Notes: generated by a model from the letters alone, not told the origin. A DNA stretch of 64,000 bases from G963676095 sp963676095 (GCA_963676095.1 OY781040.1:4464001-4528000); one strand, 5' to 3'. Shown: positions 9,755-19,260, numbered from the stretch's first letter. Made by a program: numbers and translations.

Positions 9755-10570
9755 ATGTCGGTACACAAAGAAATAAAAAGGGTCACTACTCATGTTTTAT
9801 CGGAGATGAAGCTGAAAGGTGAGAAGATATCCATGTTGACCAGTTATGATTATAGTATGGCAAAGCTGGTGGATGAAGCAGGAATTGATGTCATTCTTGT
9901 CGGAGATTCTGCATCAAATGTAATGGCAGGTAATGAGACCACGCTGCCCATAACCCTAGACCAGATGATCTATCATGGTTCATCGGTGGTAAAAGCCACC
10001 AAGCGGGCATTGGTTGTTGTGGACCTTCCTTTTGGAACTTACCAGGGGAACAGTAAGGAAGCTTTAAATTCGGCAATACGGATTATGAAAGAAACTGCGG
10101 CCGATGCCGTGAAACTGGAAGGAGGAAAGGAAATCCTGGAATCGGTCGACCGTATCCTTTCGGCCGGGATCCCGATCATGGGGCACCTTGGGTTAATGCC
10201 ACAGTCAATCCACAAATACGGGACATATTCTGTAAGGGCGCAGCAGGAAGAAGAAGCGGCGAAACTGCTGGAGGATGCAACATTACTTGAGCAGGCAGGG
10301 TGCTTTTCCATTGTTCTTGAAAAAATTCCAGCCAAACTGGGCAAACAGGTTGCCGAAGCCATAAAGATACCGGTTATCGGGATCGGCGCGGGGAACGGGG
10401 TCGACGGTCAGGTACTCGTGATTCATGATATGTTAGGGATTACCCAGGAGTTCTCGCCCAGGTTCCTTCGCCGCTATCACAATCTGGCAGCTGAAATAAA
10501 GGGCGCAGTAGGAAATTATATACATGATGTGAAGTCGTTAAACTTTCCCAGCGACAGGGAACAATATTGA
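9755..10570 (+). CDS. panB: 3-methyl-2-oxobutanoate hydroxymethyltransferase
   Basis: PanB makes ketopantoate from alpha-ketoisovalerate and 5,10-methylene-tetrahydrofolate, the first committed step of pantothenate and CoA synthesis. The 271-residue protein has the family's MLTSYDYSMAKLVDEAGID start and the VGDSASNVMAG metal-site loop, where homologues usually read VGDSLGMV. It also has the VKLEGG and MGHLGLMPQS motifs and the late PVIGIGAGNGVDGQVLVIHDMLG block. All expected catalytic segments are present. No other pantothenate gene is adjacent. A good -7 box lies 20 nt upstream, supporting this start. Confidence 0.96.
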   Translation: MSVHKEIKRVTTHVLSEMKLKGEKISMLTSYDYSMAKLVDEAGIDVILVGDSASNVMAGNETTLPITLDQMIYHGSSVVKATKRALVVVDLPFGTYQGNSKEALNSAIRIMKETAADAVKLEGGKEILESVDRILSAGIPIMGHLGLMPQSIHKYGTYSVRAQQEEEAAKLLEDATLLEQAGCFSIVLEKIPAKLGKQVAEAIKIPVIGIGAGNGVDGQVLVIHDMLGITQEFSPRFLRRYHNLAAEIKGAVGNYIHDVKSLNFPSDREQY

Positions 10571-10667
10571 CGGGAAAAGATTCGATTGACTGATATTGCC
10601 GGTAGTTTAATGGCTGCCGGTTTCCGTCAGCGGCGGAGTAAGCCCGGAAACGGATTATTTTATAATT

Positions 10668-11351
10668 ATGCAAGTTATCTACGAAGACAATCACCTGATT
10701 GCTGTCAATAAAGCCTGCGGTGAAATTGTCCAGGGGGACAAAACGGGAGATGAAACTTTGATCGACAAGGTAAAAGATTATATTAAAAAGAAATATAATA
10801 AACCTGGTGATGTTTACCTCGGATCACCTCACCGGATTGACAGGCCAACGAGTGGAGTCGTGCTTTTTGCCAAGACAAGCAAGGCGCTTACCCGTCTTAG
10901 TGAAATGTTCCAGGACAAAGATGCTATTAAAAAAATTTATTGGGCAGTGGTCGACAATTTGCCTCGTCCGGAGGAGGGCACTCTTGAACATTACCTGTGG
11001 AAAGACGAGGGAAAAAACAAGAGTTTTGCCTCTGTTTCTCCTCGTGCGGGGACAAAACAAGGCAGGCTGACATACCGTCATAAAGCAAGTTTAAACCGTT
11101 TCCACCTTTTGGAAGTTGAACTCCATACCGGAAGGCATCACCAAATCAGGGTACAGCTGGCAAAAATAGGCTGTCATATAAAAGGGGACCTGAAGTACGG
11201 AGCTGCACGGAGCAACCCTGATGGGGGGATTCATCTTCATGCCCGCTCTCTGGAGTTTATTCATCCGGTAAAGAAAGAACCGTTGAAAATTGTTGCCATT
11301 CCCCCGAAAGGTGATCCAATCTGGGACGAATTAAGACACTTTGATGATTAG
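10668..11351 (+). CDS. RluA-family RNA pseudouridine synthase
   Basis: This is a probable pseudouridine synthase that isomerises specific uridines in rRNA or tRNA. The 227-residue protein contains HRIDRPTSGVVLFAKT, the RluA catalytic motif carrying the invariant Asp, plus the later TGRHHQIRVQLA signature. It lacks an N-terminal S4 domain, so it belongs to the short single-domain group (RluA/TruC-like or YqcB-like), and the exact target site cannot be read from sequence. It follows panB by 97 bp, with a GC-rich imperfect hairpin in the gap. Confidence 0.88.
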   Translation: MQVIYEDNHLIAVNKACGEIVQGDKTGDETLIDKVKDYIKKKYNKPGDVYLGSPHRIDRPTSGVVLFAKTSKALTRLSEMFQDKDAIKKIYWAVVDNLPRPEEGTLEHYLWKDEGKNKSFASVSPRAGTKQGRLTYRHKASLNRFHLLEVELHTGRHHQIRVQLAKIGCHIKGDLKYGAARSNPDGGIHLHARSLEFIHPVKKEPLKIVAIPPKGDPIWDELRHFDD

Positions 11352-11376
11352 ACCTTGCAGAGTCTTGTTAATTTCC

Positions 11377-11868
11377 TCAATAACCAGTTTTCAACGAATC
11401 TCCGTCAAAACTTAGCGGGAGCAGGCTTTCCACATTATGCAGTTCTTCAATTTTTTCTCTGCTGTCGAGCAGGACACGCATCGGACGGGAAAAACGGTAT
11501 TGTGTTTCCAGCATGACCTGCCGGCAGGCTCCGCATGGGCTTAGACTTTTTGCCCTTTTCCCATCTTCGCCAATGGCTGTAATGGCAATTGCAAGTACTG
11601 CCTTTTCCGGGAAATTGGCATTTGCCCAAAATAAAGCTGAACGTTCGGCACAAGTACCAACCGGGAAAGAAACGTTTTCCTGGTTATTGCCTGTAATTAT
11701 TGAACCGTCCTCCATTCTTAGGGCGGCACCTACTTTAAAATGAGAATAGGGCGCATATGCTTTTTCTGCTATTTGACGGGCAGATATGATAAGAAGGCGG
11801 TCTTCTTCGCGCAGCTCTTCTAAATTTTTATATTCTGTAAATAGAATTTTTATTTCTTTTTTTTGCAT
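11377..11868 (-). CDS. cdd: Cytidine deaminase
   Basis: This zinc enzyme deaminates cytidine and deoxycytidine to uridine forms in pyrimidine salvage. The motif TCAERSALF supplies one zinc-ligand Cys and the catalytic Glu, and PCGACRQVMLE supplies the other two Cys ligands. This matches the homotetrameric CDA class. The start was placed at the ATG at 11868, giving 163 residues. A TTG at 11886 is in frame, but it lies inside the -7 box and would precede the transcript. The protein is somewhat longer than the usual 130-140 residues because of an N-terminal helix and a C-terminal extension. It converges on the pseudouridine synthase gene. Confidence 0.93.
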   Translation of the reverse strand: MQKKEIKILFTEYKNLEELREEDRLLIISARQIAEKAYAPYSHFKVGAALRMEDGSIITGNNQENVSFPVGTCAERSALFWANANFPEKAVLAIAITAIGEDGKRAKSLSPCGACRQVMLETQYRFSRPMRVLLDSREKIEELHNVESLLPLSFDGDSLKTGY

Positions 11869-11883
11869 AAAAAATTCTTTGTC

Positions 11884-11891
11884 CAAAAATA
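11884..11891 (-). promoter_or_regulatory. -7 promoter box of cdd
   Basis: TATTTTTG on the minus strand matches TAnnTTTG, 15 nt before the chosen cdd ATG, and overlaps the alternative TTG start, which argues against that start. Confidence 0.5.
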
Positions 11892-12042
11892 AACTTTTAA
11901 ATGAATTTATACCAGCAGGCTTAAGTAATTAGCAACTTATCGTTGTTTATTTATAATTCGTATATCTTTTGGTTTCTTGATAATAGAGCAAATGGCTAAT
12001 GCGACATTGTTTTATTTTCACTGCATAATTCCCCGCTTTTTT

Positions 12043-12050
12043 TATTTTTG
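12043..12050 (+). promoter_or_regulatory. -7 promoter box of the glucosaminidase gene
   Basis: TATTTTTG matches TAnnTTTG and lies 16 nt before the ATG at 12067. Confidence 0.45.
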
Positions 12051-12066
12051 CTAAAAAATTTATTCT

Positions 12067-13005
12067 ATGGTTCAGAAAGCGACATTAATCATCACATTCA
12101 TTCTACTATATAAATTCTCTTTTTCACAGCGTATCGTCAGTCGGGAAGAATATATCGAGATGTACAGGGTGCTGGCCATTACGGAAATGCAGCGGACCGG
12201 AGTTCCTGCCAGTATAACCCTTGCTCAGGCCTGTCTGGAATCGAATAACGGGAACAGTTCTCTCAGCAAGGAATCAAATAATCATTTTGGCATAAAATGT
12301 AAAAATTACTGGACTGGAAAGACGGTTTATTATGATGATGATGAAAAAAATGAATGTTTCAGAAGTTATGATTCTGTTGAGGATTCCTACAGGGACCACA
12401 GCGATTTTTTGGCTTCCAATCCCCGGTACAGCGATTTATTTAGCCTGGATATAACCGATTTTAAAGGGTGGGCCCACGGGCTAAAGAGGGATGGCTATGC
12501 TACAAATCCACGTTATGCAGAACACCTGATCCGGATAATTGAGGAGTATAAATTGTATAAGTATGACCAGGGAATGGACCCGAGGGAACTTGCCTCGTTG
12601 CAAAAAAGATCTCTTGCCGATTCGAAAAGGCTGGCTAATCCGTACCTAACCAGGAAAGTCGTCTTAAGGAACGGGCTAAAATCGATAGTTGTAAAGGCAG
12701 GAGATTCTCTTGCCGGTATTGCCGCAGAATTTGGGTTGAAGTCATGGCAGCTTCAGAATTACAATGACTATTCCAGAGACCGGGTTCCCCGTGAAAATGA
12801 AATCATGTATGTTGAACCCAAGAAGAGAAAAGCTGACAGGGGACAGGAAACATACATACTGAAGGAAGGAGAAACAATGCATTATGTTTCTCAAATGTTC
12901 GGGATAAAACTCGATCCATTGTACCGAAGGAACAGGATGAATGACAAGGAGAACCCGGAAGCAGGAACCGTGATTTACCTTCGTCATAAGAAGCCAAGTG
13001 AGTAA
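12067..13005 (+). CDS. Secreted LysM N-acetylglucosaminidase (GH73)
   Basis: This is a probable peptidoglycan hydrolase exported to the periplasm or envelope, cutting after GlcNAc in the glycan strand. The first ~20 residues form a signal peptide ending near FSFSQ. Residues about 25-170 are a GH73 glucosaminidase domain, with the ITLAQACLESNNGNSSLS block holding the catalytic Glu and HFGIKCKNYWTGKTV. Two LysM-like repeats follow at about 205-250 and 265-308 (IVVKAGDSLAGIAAEFGL and YILKEGETMHYVSQMFG), which should bind peptidoglycan. The length of 312 residues is typical of Bacteroidota members. fmt follows 36 bp downstream with its own -7 box, so an obligate operon is uncertain. Confidence 0.9.
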   Translation: MVQKATLIITFILLYKFSFSQRIVSREEYIEMYRVLAITEMQRTGVPASITLAQACLESNNGNSSLSKESNNHFGIKCKNYWTGKTVYYDDDEKNECFRSYDSVEDSYRDHSDFLASNPRYSDLFSLDITDFKGWAHGLKRDGYATNPRYAEHLIRIIEEYKLYKYDQGMDPRELASLQKRSLADSKRLANPYLTRKVVLRNGLKSIVVKAGDSLAGIAAEFGLKSWQLQNYNDYSRDRVPRENEIMYVEPKKRKADRGQETYILKEGETMHYVSQMFGIKLDPLYRRNRMNDKENPEAGTVIYLRHKKPSE

Positions 13006-13016
13006 ATAATTATCGG

Positions 13017-13024
13017 TATCTTTG
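13017..13024 (+). promoter_or_regulatory. -7 promoter box of fmt
   Basis: TATCTTTG matches TAnnTTTG, lies 17 nt before the fmt ATG and begins just after the stop codon of the preceding gene. Confidence 0.5.
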
Positions 13025-13041
13025 TTTAAAAGTAAGAATTT

Positions 13042-14007
13042 ATGGAAGGAAAAGATTTACGGATTGTTTTCATGGGAACTCCCGACTTTGCTGTTGCGAG
13101 CCTAAAGGCTTTGGTCGAGCAGGGGTACCATGTAGTGGGGGTAATCACCATGCCGGATAAACCTGCGGGAAGGGGGCAGAAATTACAGGAATCGGCGGTA
13201 AAAAAGTATGCTGAGGAGAAAGGTCTGACTATTTTACAACCGGAGAAACTAAAGAATCCTGAATTTATCAGCCAGCTTGAAGCTCTGAAGGCCGACCTGC
13301 AGGTGGTTGTCGCTTTTCGTATGCTTCCTGAAGTGGTTTGGTCGATGCCCCGGTTTGGGACTTTTAACCTGCACGGTTCGTTGCTTCCCCGGTACCGGGG
13401 TGCTGCACCGCTTAACTGGGCCATTATAAATGGTGAAAAAGAAACCGGCGTGACCACGTTTCTGCTCGACCATGAGATTGATACGGGACGGATCCTTTTC
13501 CAGGAAAAAATTAAAATCGGCGATGAGGATACTGTTGGCGATATCCATGATAAACTTATGGAGATCGGTGCCGGGTTGGTCCTGAAAACGGTAGATGCTC
13601 TTGCTGAAGATGACTATGAAGCGGTACCTCAGTCCCGGTTTGCTGATGACGAGTTGGTGCATGCACCCAAAATTTTTAAAGAAGATTGCCGGGTTGACTG
13701 GACAAAACCAGCCAGAAAGGTTTACAACCTTATCCGGGGGGTATCACCTTACCCTGCGGCATGGACAGAACTGACAGATCAGAACGGACAATCTTTATCG
13801 ATGAAAATATTTTTCGCACGAATTGGTGAAGATACGCATATGCCTCCAGGTACGTTGGTTTCTGATGGTAAAAACAAGCTGCAAATAGCTGCAGAAGGGA
13901 AGTTACTGGAAATTACCGACCTACAGATATCAGGCAAAAAGAGGATGAAAACGGAAGAATTTCTTCGTGGTGTTCATGCTATCCAGGGGTGGAAAGTAAA
14001 AATATGA
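13042..14007 (+). CDS. fmt: Methionyl-tRNA formyltransferase
   Basis: Fmt transfers a formyl group from 10-formyl-tetrahydrofolate to Met-tRNA(fMet) before translation initiation. The 321-residue protein has the N-terminal GTPDFAVASLKALVEQG fold and the folate-site HGSLLPRYRGAAPLNWAI with the catalytic Asn/His/Asp set. The C-terminal tRNA-binding domain starts near residue 205. It ends with the family's GVHAIQGWKV tail. The usual partner def (peptide deformylase) is not next to it. The gene converges on the LytTR regulator, with about 50 bp between stop codons. Confidence 0.96.
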   Translation: MEGKDLRIVFMGTPDFAVASLKALVEQGYHVVGVITMPDKPAGRGQKLQESAVKKYAEEKGLTILQPEKLKNPEFISQLEALKADLQVVVAFRMLPEVVWSMPRFGTFNLHGSLLPRYRGAAPLNWAIINGEKETGVTTFLLDHEIDTGRILFQEKIKIGDEDTVGDIHDKLMEIGAGLVLKTVDALAEDDYEAVPQSRFADDELVHAPKIFKEDCRVDWTKPARKVYNLIRGVSPYPAAWTELTDQNGQSLSMKIFFARIGEDTHMPPGTLVSDGKNKLQIAAEGKLLEITDLQISGKKRMKTEEFLRGVHAIQGWKVKI

Positions 14008-14057
14008 TATTTCCAAAAGACAATGCAGTGAATAACTGCCTGCATAATTTTTACGGA

Positions 14058-14774
14058 TCAAAGAAAGTTTTTGTTGACAAACTCCTGGAATTTGTCTTTA
14101 TACTGGTCGCTTACCGGAATATATGTTTTGCCAAATACAATCCTGCTGCGTTCGATCAGGTCTATCTTCTCCAGGTTGACAATAAATGAACGGTGCACTC
14201 TCATAAACCGGTCGGGAGGTAACTTTTGCTCAAGTAACTTGATCGAATTAATAGAAAGAATAGGCTTTTCCTCTTTCTCGAGACATACTTTTACGTAATC
14301 CTTCAATCCTTCGATGTAAAGAATCTCGCTGAAGTTGATTCTCCTGATTTTATATTCAGACTTTAAAAACAGGAATTGGTTATTGACATCGAGACTTGGG
14401 ATAGCAGCCTGTTCCAGGTCGATCTGTTTTTTCGTTTTTTGCACTGCTGTCAGAAATTCCTGGTAACTGAACGGTTTTAGCAGGTAATCAATAGCGTTTA
14501 GTTTGAACCCTTCTACTGCATATTTCTCGAATGCCGTGGTGAAAATAATTTTAGGAGGGTTATGCAACGTCCTGATAAACTCAACTCCTGTGAGGTCGGG
14601 CATCTGGATATCCAGAATGATCAGGTCGACCAAATCTTCAGACAGAAAGTCTGTGGCATCCAGAGGATTGTCAAATTCGCCGACCAATTCGAGAAACGGA
14701 GTCTTCTGGATATAGCCGGTTACCAGTTTCAAGGCAAGCGGCTCGTCGTCTAAGGCAATTGTTCTTAACTTCAT
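14058..14774 (-). CDS. LytTR-family response regulator
   Basis: This is a DNA-binding response regulator. The receiver domain (about residues 1-120) has the acidic pair DDEP, the phosphoacceptor in LIILDIQMP, and the conserved Thr/Lys positions (IIFTTAFEKYA, YLLKPF). A LytTR domain follows (about 135-238), with the characteristic ILYIEGLKDYVKV and FMRVHRSFIVNL segments. Its start overlaps the stop of the upstream histidine kinase by 4 bp, so the two are co-translated. The kinase gene lies just downstream of an efflux operon on the same strand, making that operon the most likely target. Confidence 0.93.
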   Translation of the reverse strand: MKLRTIALDDEPLALKLVTGYIQKTPFLELVGEFDNPLDATDFLSEDLVDLIILDIQMPDLTGVEFIRTLHNPPKIIFTTAFEKYAVEGFKLNAIDYLLKPFSYQEFLTAVQKTKKQIDLEQAAIPSLDVNNQFLFLKSEYKIRRINFSEILYIEGLKDYVKVCLEKEEKPILSINSIKLLEQKLPPDRFMRVHRSFIVNLEKIDLIERSRIVFGKTYIPVSDQYKDKFQEFVNKNFL

Positions 14775-15877
14775 GGGTGATTATATTGTTGTGTTCGAGT
14801 ATCAAGAGAAAGCTCTACAATAAATGCACCGGAATGTTGATCTATTTCCAACGTGTGAGATTTAGGGAAAAGAAGATTTAGTCTTTTTTTTACATTGTCA
14901 AGCCCGATGCCGGAATGGTTTCCTTCCCTAGCCTGCGATCCTAAACCAATACTGTTTTTCGTGGTGAATAAAATTCTCGATCCTTCCACCTTCATTTGAA
15001 TATCAATAAAAGAAGGTTCCCTGTAACTTACTCCATGTTTAAATGCATTTTCTATAAAAGGGATGAAAAGGAGAGGAGGAATGTAAAGGTCCTGATAACT
15101 TTCAGGAAGAGATACAGATAGTTCCACCTTATTGCTTAATCTCAGTTTCATCAGATCGATATAATGGTTTAGAAAATCAATCTCGTCGCTTAACTTGGAT
15201 TCACCCCGCTCCGACTCATAAATCAGATAACGCATCAGTTTTGAAAGTCTTAATACAGCAGACCTTGCTTCTTCTGCATCAATACTGATCAGCGAGTAAA
15301 TATTATTCAGTGTGTTAAAAAAGAAATGCGGGCTGATCTGGTTTTTCAAAAAAGCAAGTTCCGAGTTTAGTTTCTCTTTTTCCAGCTCTTTTCTTTCCTT
15401 TTCGTTCTGTCCAAGTTTTTCCAGAATGCCCAGTCCAAGTGAAAAACCACAGATCAGGATAGATGTGTAGAAGTAGTTGTAAAGTCTGAACTCTTTAAAC
15501 GGAGGTTTTTCAATTGTTTTGTCCTTGTTTAATTCTTCCATAATTTTTTCGAACCGTTTTGTCCGTTCGGCATCATAAAACACGTGTTCATTTACAAACC
15601 ACAGGCTCAGGCATAAGATAGAGATAGCTCCTAGGATAGAAAGAATATAGGGCAATTTATTGTCCCTGAAAAAGAAATGGGGGACCAACCACAAATAATT
15701 CAGGTAAAAAAGCGACCCGTAAATAAAGGTGTTGGTATAAAACTGATAAAGAAAATGATTATCTCTGCCACCTCCGTATGTATTAACCAGGTAACGGGGA
15801 ATAAAAATGATAATTGTCCATGCGAGGACATGCAAAATAATTGTCAGCTTTTTGTTGGAGAGAAAATGGAGCTTCAT
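14771..15877 (-). CDS. LytS/YehU-type sensor histidine kinase
   Basis: This is a membrane histidine kinase that pairs with the LytTR regulator it overlaps. Four hydrophobic segments lie in the first ~150 residues, with no large periplasmic domain. A short coiled coil rich in Lys and Glu (about 160-180) follows. Next comes the His_kinase domain with phosphoacceptor motif NQISPHFFFNTLNNIYSLI, and an HATPase with PPLLFIPFIENAFKHG and a GIGLDNVKKRL glycine box. The architecture suggests sensing within or near the membrane. The efflux permease gene ends 173 bp upstream. Confidence 0.92.
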   Translation of the reverse strand: MKLHFLSNKKLTIILHVLAWTIIIFIPRYLVNTYGGGRDNHFLYQFYTNTFIYGSLFYLNYLWLVPHFFFRDNKLPYILSILGAISILCLSLWFVNEHVFYDAERTKRFEKIMEELNKDKTIEKPPFKEFRLYNYFYTSILICGFSLGLGILEKLGQNEKERKELEKEKLNSELAFLKNQISPHFFFNTLNNIYSLISIDAEEARSAVLRLSKLMRYLIYESERGESKLSDEIDFLNHYIDLMKLRLSNKVELSVSLPESYQDLYIPPLLFIPFIENAFKHGVSYREPSFIDIQMKVEGSRILFTTKNSIGLGSQAREGNHSGIGLDNVKKRLNLLFPKSHTLEIDQHSGAFIVELSLDTRTQQYNHP

Positions 15878-16050
15878 TATTATTTAAATTAAAAGATTCC
15901 CATACGAGCCTTTGGCAATGTAAAATGTTTTGTGGTCCTGCAAAAAAACTGTCGGGCCTCTGGTTACTGAAGTAAAGCCCCTGTTCTGCAGGAAAGGTTC
16001 CTGCCAGACAGGGGAATACAACAAGAACCGGGAGTTCCCGGAACATTTAA

Positions 16051-17271
16051 TTATTCGTACCGAAGTGCATCGATCGGGTTAAGGCTGGCGGCTTTACGGG
16101 CCGGGTACCAACCAAAGAAAACCCCGATAACCGTACACACCAAAAAGGCAAACACGACTGATGTCGGAACAATGACCACAGGCCAATTCAGAAACGACGA
16201 TACCAGCTTGGAAGAGACCAATCCAAGTAGTATTCCCACGATACCGCCGGATATGCTAAGCAGGATTGATTCGATCAGGAACTGGGTCAGGATATCTACA
16301 CCGCGTCCGCCGACAGATAATCTTAACCCGATTTCTCTTGTTCTTTCCGTTACGGAAACATACATGATATTCATGATGCCAATTCCGCCAACCAGCAGCG
16401 AAATGCCTGCAATAGCCCCCAGGAGGATAGTCATTACGTCGCTGATCGAAGAAAATGTCTGGACCATTTCCGATTGGGACATAATATTAAAATTATCCTT
16501 TTGATCGCCCTTAATTTTGTGTTGTCGTCGGAGAGTCTCTGTCATCTCGTCAATCGCGGCATCATTTTTTGCTTCCGATACAGCCGAGGCAAAGATGCTC
16601 TGGATGTAAGTAATCGCCAGGATCCTCTTTTGCACGGTAGTATAAGGAGCAATAATCAGATCATCCTGGTCCTGTCCCATACTGTTCTCACCTTTCTCTG
16701 TGAGCACGCCAATGATTTTTAAAGGAATAGTTCCAAAGCGTATCGTTTGTCCGATCGGATTATCATTTCCTGGGAACAGATTTTCGATCACGGTTTTCCC
16801 GACCAGGCAAACTTTCGCGTATGTTTTAATTTCCCGTTCTGAAAAATTTCGTCCCGAAGAAAGCGAGTATTTTCGAATCCCCATGTAGGAATTATCGACC
16901 CCGTAAATAGTTGTAGGCCAGTTATTATTGCCGTTTACCGCCTGTCCGCTGGAGTTTACAACCGGCGAGGCAGCACTGATGTCTGGACATTGTTTGCGAA
17001 TGGCCTCAACGTCCTCCAGTTTCATGCTTTGCATGTCACTCGTGCTTTGCTGCACGCCGCCCCTTCGTTCAGATCCCGGCATGGCAAAGATCATGTTGGT
17101 TCCCATTGCTGACATCTGTTCCTGGATACTTTTTTTCGATCCCTGACCGATCGCAAGCATCGCGATAACCGATGCCACGCCTATAATAATCCCCAGCATG
17201 GTAAGGAACGCCCTCAGCTTATTTCGCCGAAGGGCATTCACCGCTATTTTTATTGAATTTGTATAATTCAT
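16051..17271 (-). CDS. MacB-type ABC transporter permease
   Basis: This is a membrane subunit of a MacB-like (type VII) tripartite transporter. The protein is 406 residues. An N-terminal transmembrane helix (about 18-45) is followed by a large MacB periplasmic core domain (about 50-240). Three C-terminal helices (near 270-400) include the FtsX-type GIGIMNIMYVSVTERTREIG segment and the late GWYPARKAASLNPIDALRYE coupling-helix tail. Unlike E. coli MacB, the ATPase is a separate gene immediately upstream, with a 10-bp gap. The cargo (drug, peptide, lipoprotein or siderophore) cannot be deduced. Confidence 0.92.
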   Translation of the reverse strand: MNYTNSIKIAVNALRRNKLRAFLTMLGIIIGVASVIAMLAIGQGSKKSIQEQMSAMGTNMIFAMPGSERRGGVQQSTSDMQSMKLEDVEAIRKQCPDISAASPVVNSSGQAVNGNNNWPTTIYGVDNSYMGIRKYSLSSGRNFSEREIKTYAKVCLVGKTVIENLFPGNDNPIGQTIRFGTIPLKIIGVLTEKGENSMGQDQDDLIIAPYTTVQKRILAITYIQSIFASAVSEAKNDAAIDEMTETLRRQHKIKGDQKDNFNIMSQSEMVQTFSSISDVMTILLGAIAGISLLVGGIGIMNIMYVSVTERTREIGLRLSVGGRGVDILTQFLIESILLSISGGIVGILLGLVSSKLVSSFLNWPVVIVPTSVVFAFLVCTVIGVFFGWYPARKAASLNPIDALRYE

Positions 17272-17281
17272 ATCAAAATTT

Positions 17282-18031
17282 TTAGATCACATCCTTCTCT
17301 ACTGGTAAAGTCTCTAACATCTCACGCGCTACGAGCCGTTCCTTGACCCCCAGTTCCCTGATGATACGACCATCCTTGAAGACGACATTTCGTTTCATAA
17401 AGCGTGCGATATCCGGCTCGTGCGTAACGAATATGATGGTTTTTCCCTGTTCGTTCAGTTCCTGGAACAAGGCCATGATTTCATAAGATGTGCGGGTATC
17501 CAGGTTCCCTGTCGCTTCATCTGCCAGGATTACCCGGGGATCGTTCACCAGCGAACGGGCTATCGCTACACGCTGCTGTTGCCCTCCCGACATTTGGTTG
17601 GGCATATGGTGCATCCTGTCCGCAAGGCCGACTGATTCAAGTGCGGCGATCGCCCGTTCCTTTCTCTCTTTTGCCTTTACCTTATTGTTGTAATATAACG
17701 GTAACTCGACATTCTCGAGGGCCGTTGTACGGGGTAGCAGGTTGTACGACTGGAATACAAATCCAAGCTTGTCGTTCCTCAACCGGGCCAGTTCGTTTTT
17801 AGTCAATTCCCCCATACTGATTCCATCCAGCAAATAGCTTCCACTGGTAGGTTTGTCCAGGCATCCAAAAATGTTTAACATGGTCGATTTCCCGGACCCG
17901 CTGGTTCCCATGATTGCGACAAATTCACCCTCCTCAATATCCAGATTAATTCCTCTCAGGGCATGAACTGTAATTTCGCCTACATAAAAATCCTTTTTTA
18001 GATCAATAACCTGAAGTATTTTCTTTCCCAT
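17282..18031 (-). CDS. MacB/LolD-type ABC transporter ATP-binding protein
   Basis: This is the ATPase partner of the downstream permease. The 249-residue protein has Walker A GTSGSGKSTML, Q-loop FVFQSYNLLPR, the ABC signature MSGGQQQRVAIARSL, Walker B VILADEATGNLD and the switch His in IIFVTHEPDIA. This is the MacB/LolD subfamily layout. It lies 5 bp after the adaptor gene and 10 bp before the permease gene, so the three are almost certainly one transcript. Confidence 0.95.
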   Translation of the reverse strand: MGKKILQVIDLKKDFYVGEITVHALRGINLDIEEGEFVAIMGTSGSGKSTMLNIFGCLDKPTSGSYLLDGISMGELTKNELARLRNDKLGFVFQSYNLLPRTTALENVELPLYYNNKVKAKERKERAIAALESVGLADRMHHMPNQMSGGQQQRVAIARSLVNDPRVILADEATGNLDTRTSYEIMALFQELNEQGKTIIFVTHEPDIARFMKRNVVFKDGRIIRELGVKERLVAREMLETLPVEKDVI

Positions 18032-18036
18032 CGTTG

Positions 18037-19260
18037 TTATTTTTTCTTGTTTTTACTTCCAGGAGGGGTTGGCATAAATGGGCTTTGGGCCTCCCCTTCA
18101 GTCGTTACATTCTTCGCTTTTACAGCAGTCATCGATATAATAACGCTTGCTCCTTCATTTAATCCTGACAATAATTCGTAGTTAATCTCGTCCGTTTCTC
18201 CAACCACGACTTTTTGCGGGTAAATGGCATCTGGTGTTTTAACCCAGACTGTTTTTTCAGAATCGGAGCCGGATGATTTTTCATTTTGTGACGGCATTTG
18301 TACTTTCACTTCCGGGTGATCTTCCCGGTAAGTCATAAGTGTCTGTTCGTCCGGAGTAAACTGCAAGGCTTTATTGGGGACCACCAGGATATCTTTTTTC
18401 TCGGTAACATAGAATACCGCATTGGCAGTCATCCCTGGCAACAGAATTTTATCCGGATTCGGAGCGTTGATCACTACGGTGTAAGTAACAACCGATTCAT
18501 CAGTATCCGGATTTAGCCGGATTTCCGTAACTTCTCCGCTAAAGGTCTTGTCAGGGAAAGCATCGACCGTGAATTCGACCCTTTGATTAAGTTTTACCTG
18601 GCCTATATCGGCCTCGTCAACGTCGGCTTCAATTTCCATACGGGTCAAATCGTTTGCTATCTTGAACAAGGTTGGCGTTGAGTAGCTGGCAGCAACGGTT
18701 TCGCCTTCTTCTACATCGCGTTCCAGGACAATTCCGTCAATAGGTGAATAAATATAGGCATACCCCAGATTTGTCTTATTCTTTTCGTAATCGGCTTTTG
18801 CCGAATTTAGGCTTGCCAGTGCCGATTTATAATTATATTCAACTTCGTCAAAATCGGTCGGGGCAATTAGCTTTTTCTGTATCAGTGTTTTGTATCTTTC
18901 GTATTTTGACTTCTGATAATTGTATTCGGCCTGGGCCTGGGCCAGCGTTGCGTTGCTCGATTCCAGCGTCGATTTTAGGGCCTGGGTATCCAGTCGGGCG
19001 ATTAATTGTCCCTTTTTGACAACCGAATTGTAATCGGCGTAGAGTTTGTCTATTTTCCCGGACACCTGTGTACCTACCTCAACCGTTACGTTAGCCTCGA
19101 GCGTCCCGGTTGCAGTAACCGTATTACTGATCGTAGCCCTTCCTATTGTTTCCGTCTCGATCTGAACAGCCTGCTTTTTCACGAAAAATATTTTGTATGC
19201 AGATACTCCTGCAACAATAACGCAAATTACGATGATTGCGTATGTAACTTTCTTTTTCAT
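18037..19260 (-). CDS. MacA-like periplasmic adaptor (membrane fusion protein)
   Basis: This adaptor links the inner-membrane ABC permease to an outer-membrane TolC channel. The 407-residue protein begins with a single membrane anchor (about 5-25). A biotinyl-lipoyl-like half (GTLEANVTVEVGTQVSGKI) follows. A long alpha-helical hairpin (about 105-165, rich in Ala, Gln, Lys and Tyr) leads to the second lipoyl half (YIYSPIDGIVLERDVEEGETV), and then a beta-barrel and membrane-proximal domain. The C-terminus is Lys- and Pro-rich. It is the second gene of the operon, after tolC. Confidence 0.93.
   Translation of the reverse strand: MKKKVTYAIIVICVIVAGVSAYKIFFVKKQAVQIETETIGRATISNTVTATGTLEANVTVEVGTQVSGKIDKLYADYNSVVKKGQLIARLDTQALKSTLESSNATLAQAQAEYNYQKSKYERYKTLIQKKLIAPTDFDEVEYNYKSALASLNSAKADYEKNKTNLGYAYIYSPIDGIVLERDVEEGETVAASYSTPTLFKIANDLTRMEIEADVDEADIGQVKLNQRVEFTVDAFPDKTFSGEVTEIRLNPDTDESVVTYTVVINAPNPDKILLPGMTANAVFYVTEKKDILVVPNKALQFTPDEQTLMTYREDHPEVKVQMPSQNEKSSGSDSEKTVWVKTPDAIYPQKVVVGETDEINYELLSGLNEGASVIISMTAVKAKNVTTEGEAQSPFMPTPPGSKNKKK

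Noticed and set aside
10610..10660. Hairpin between panB and the pseudouridine synthase gene as a terminator
   Set aside because: The CCGGTTTCCG/CGGAAACGG arms pair only with a bulge and the loop is long with no U-tract, so support is too weak to call it.
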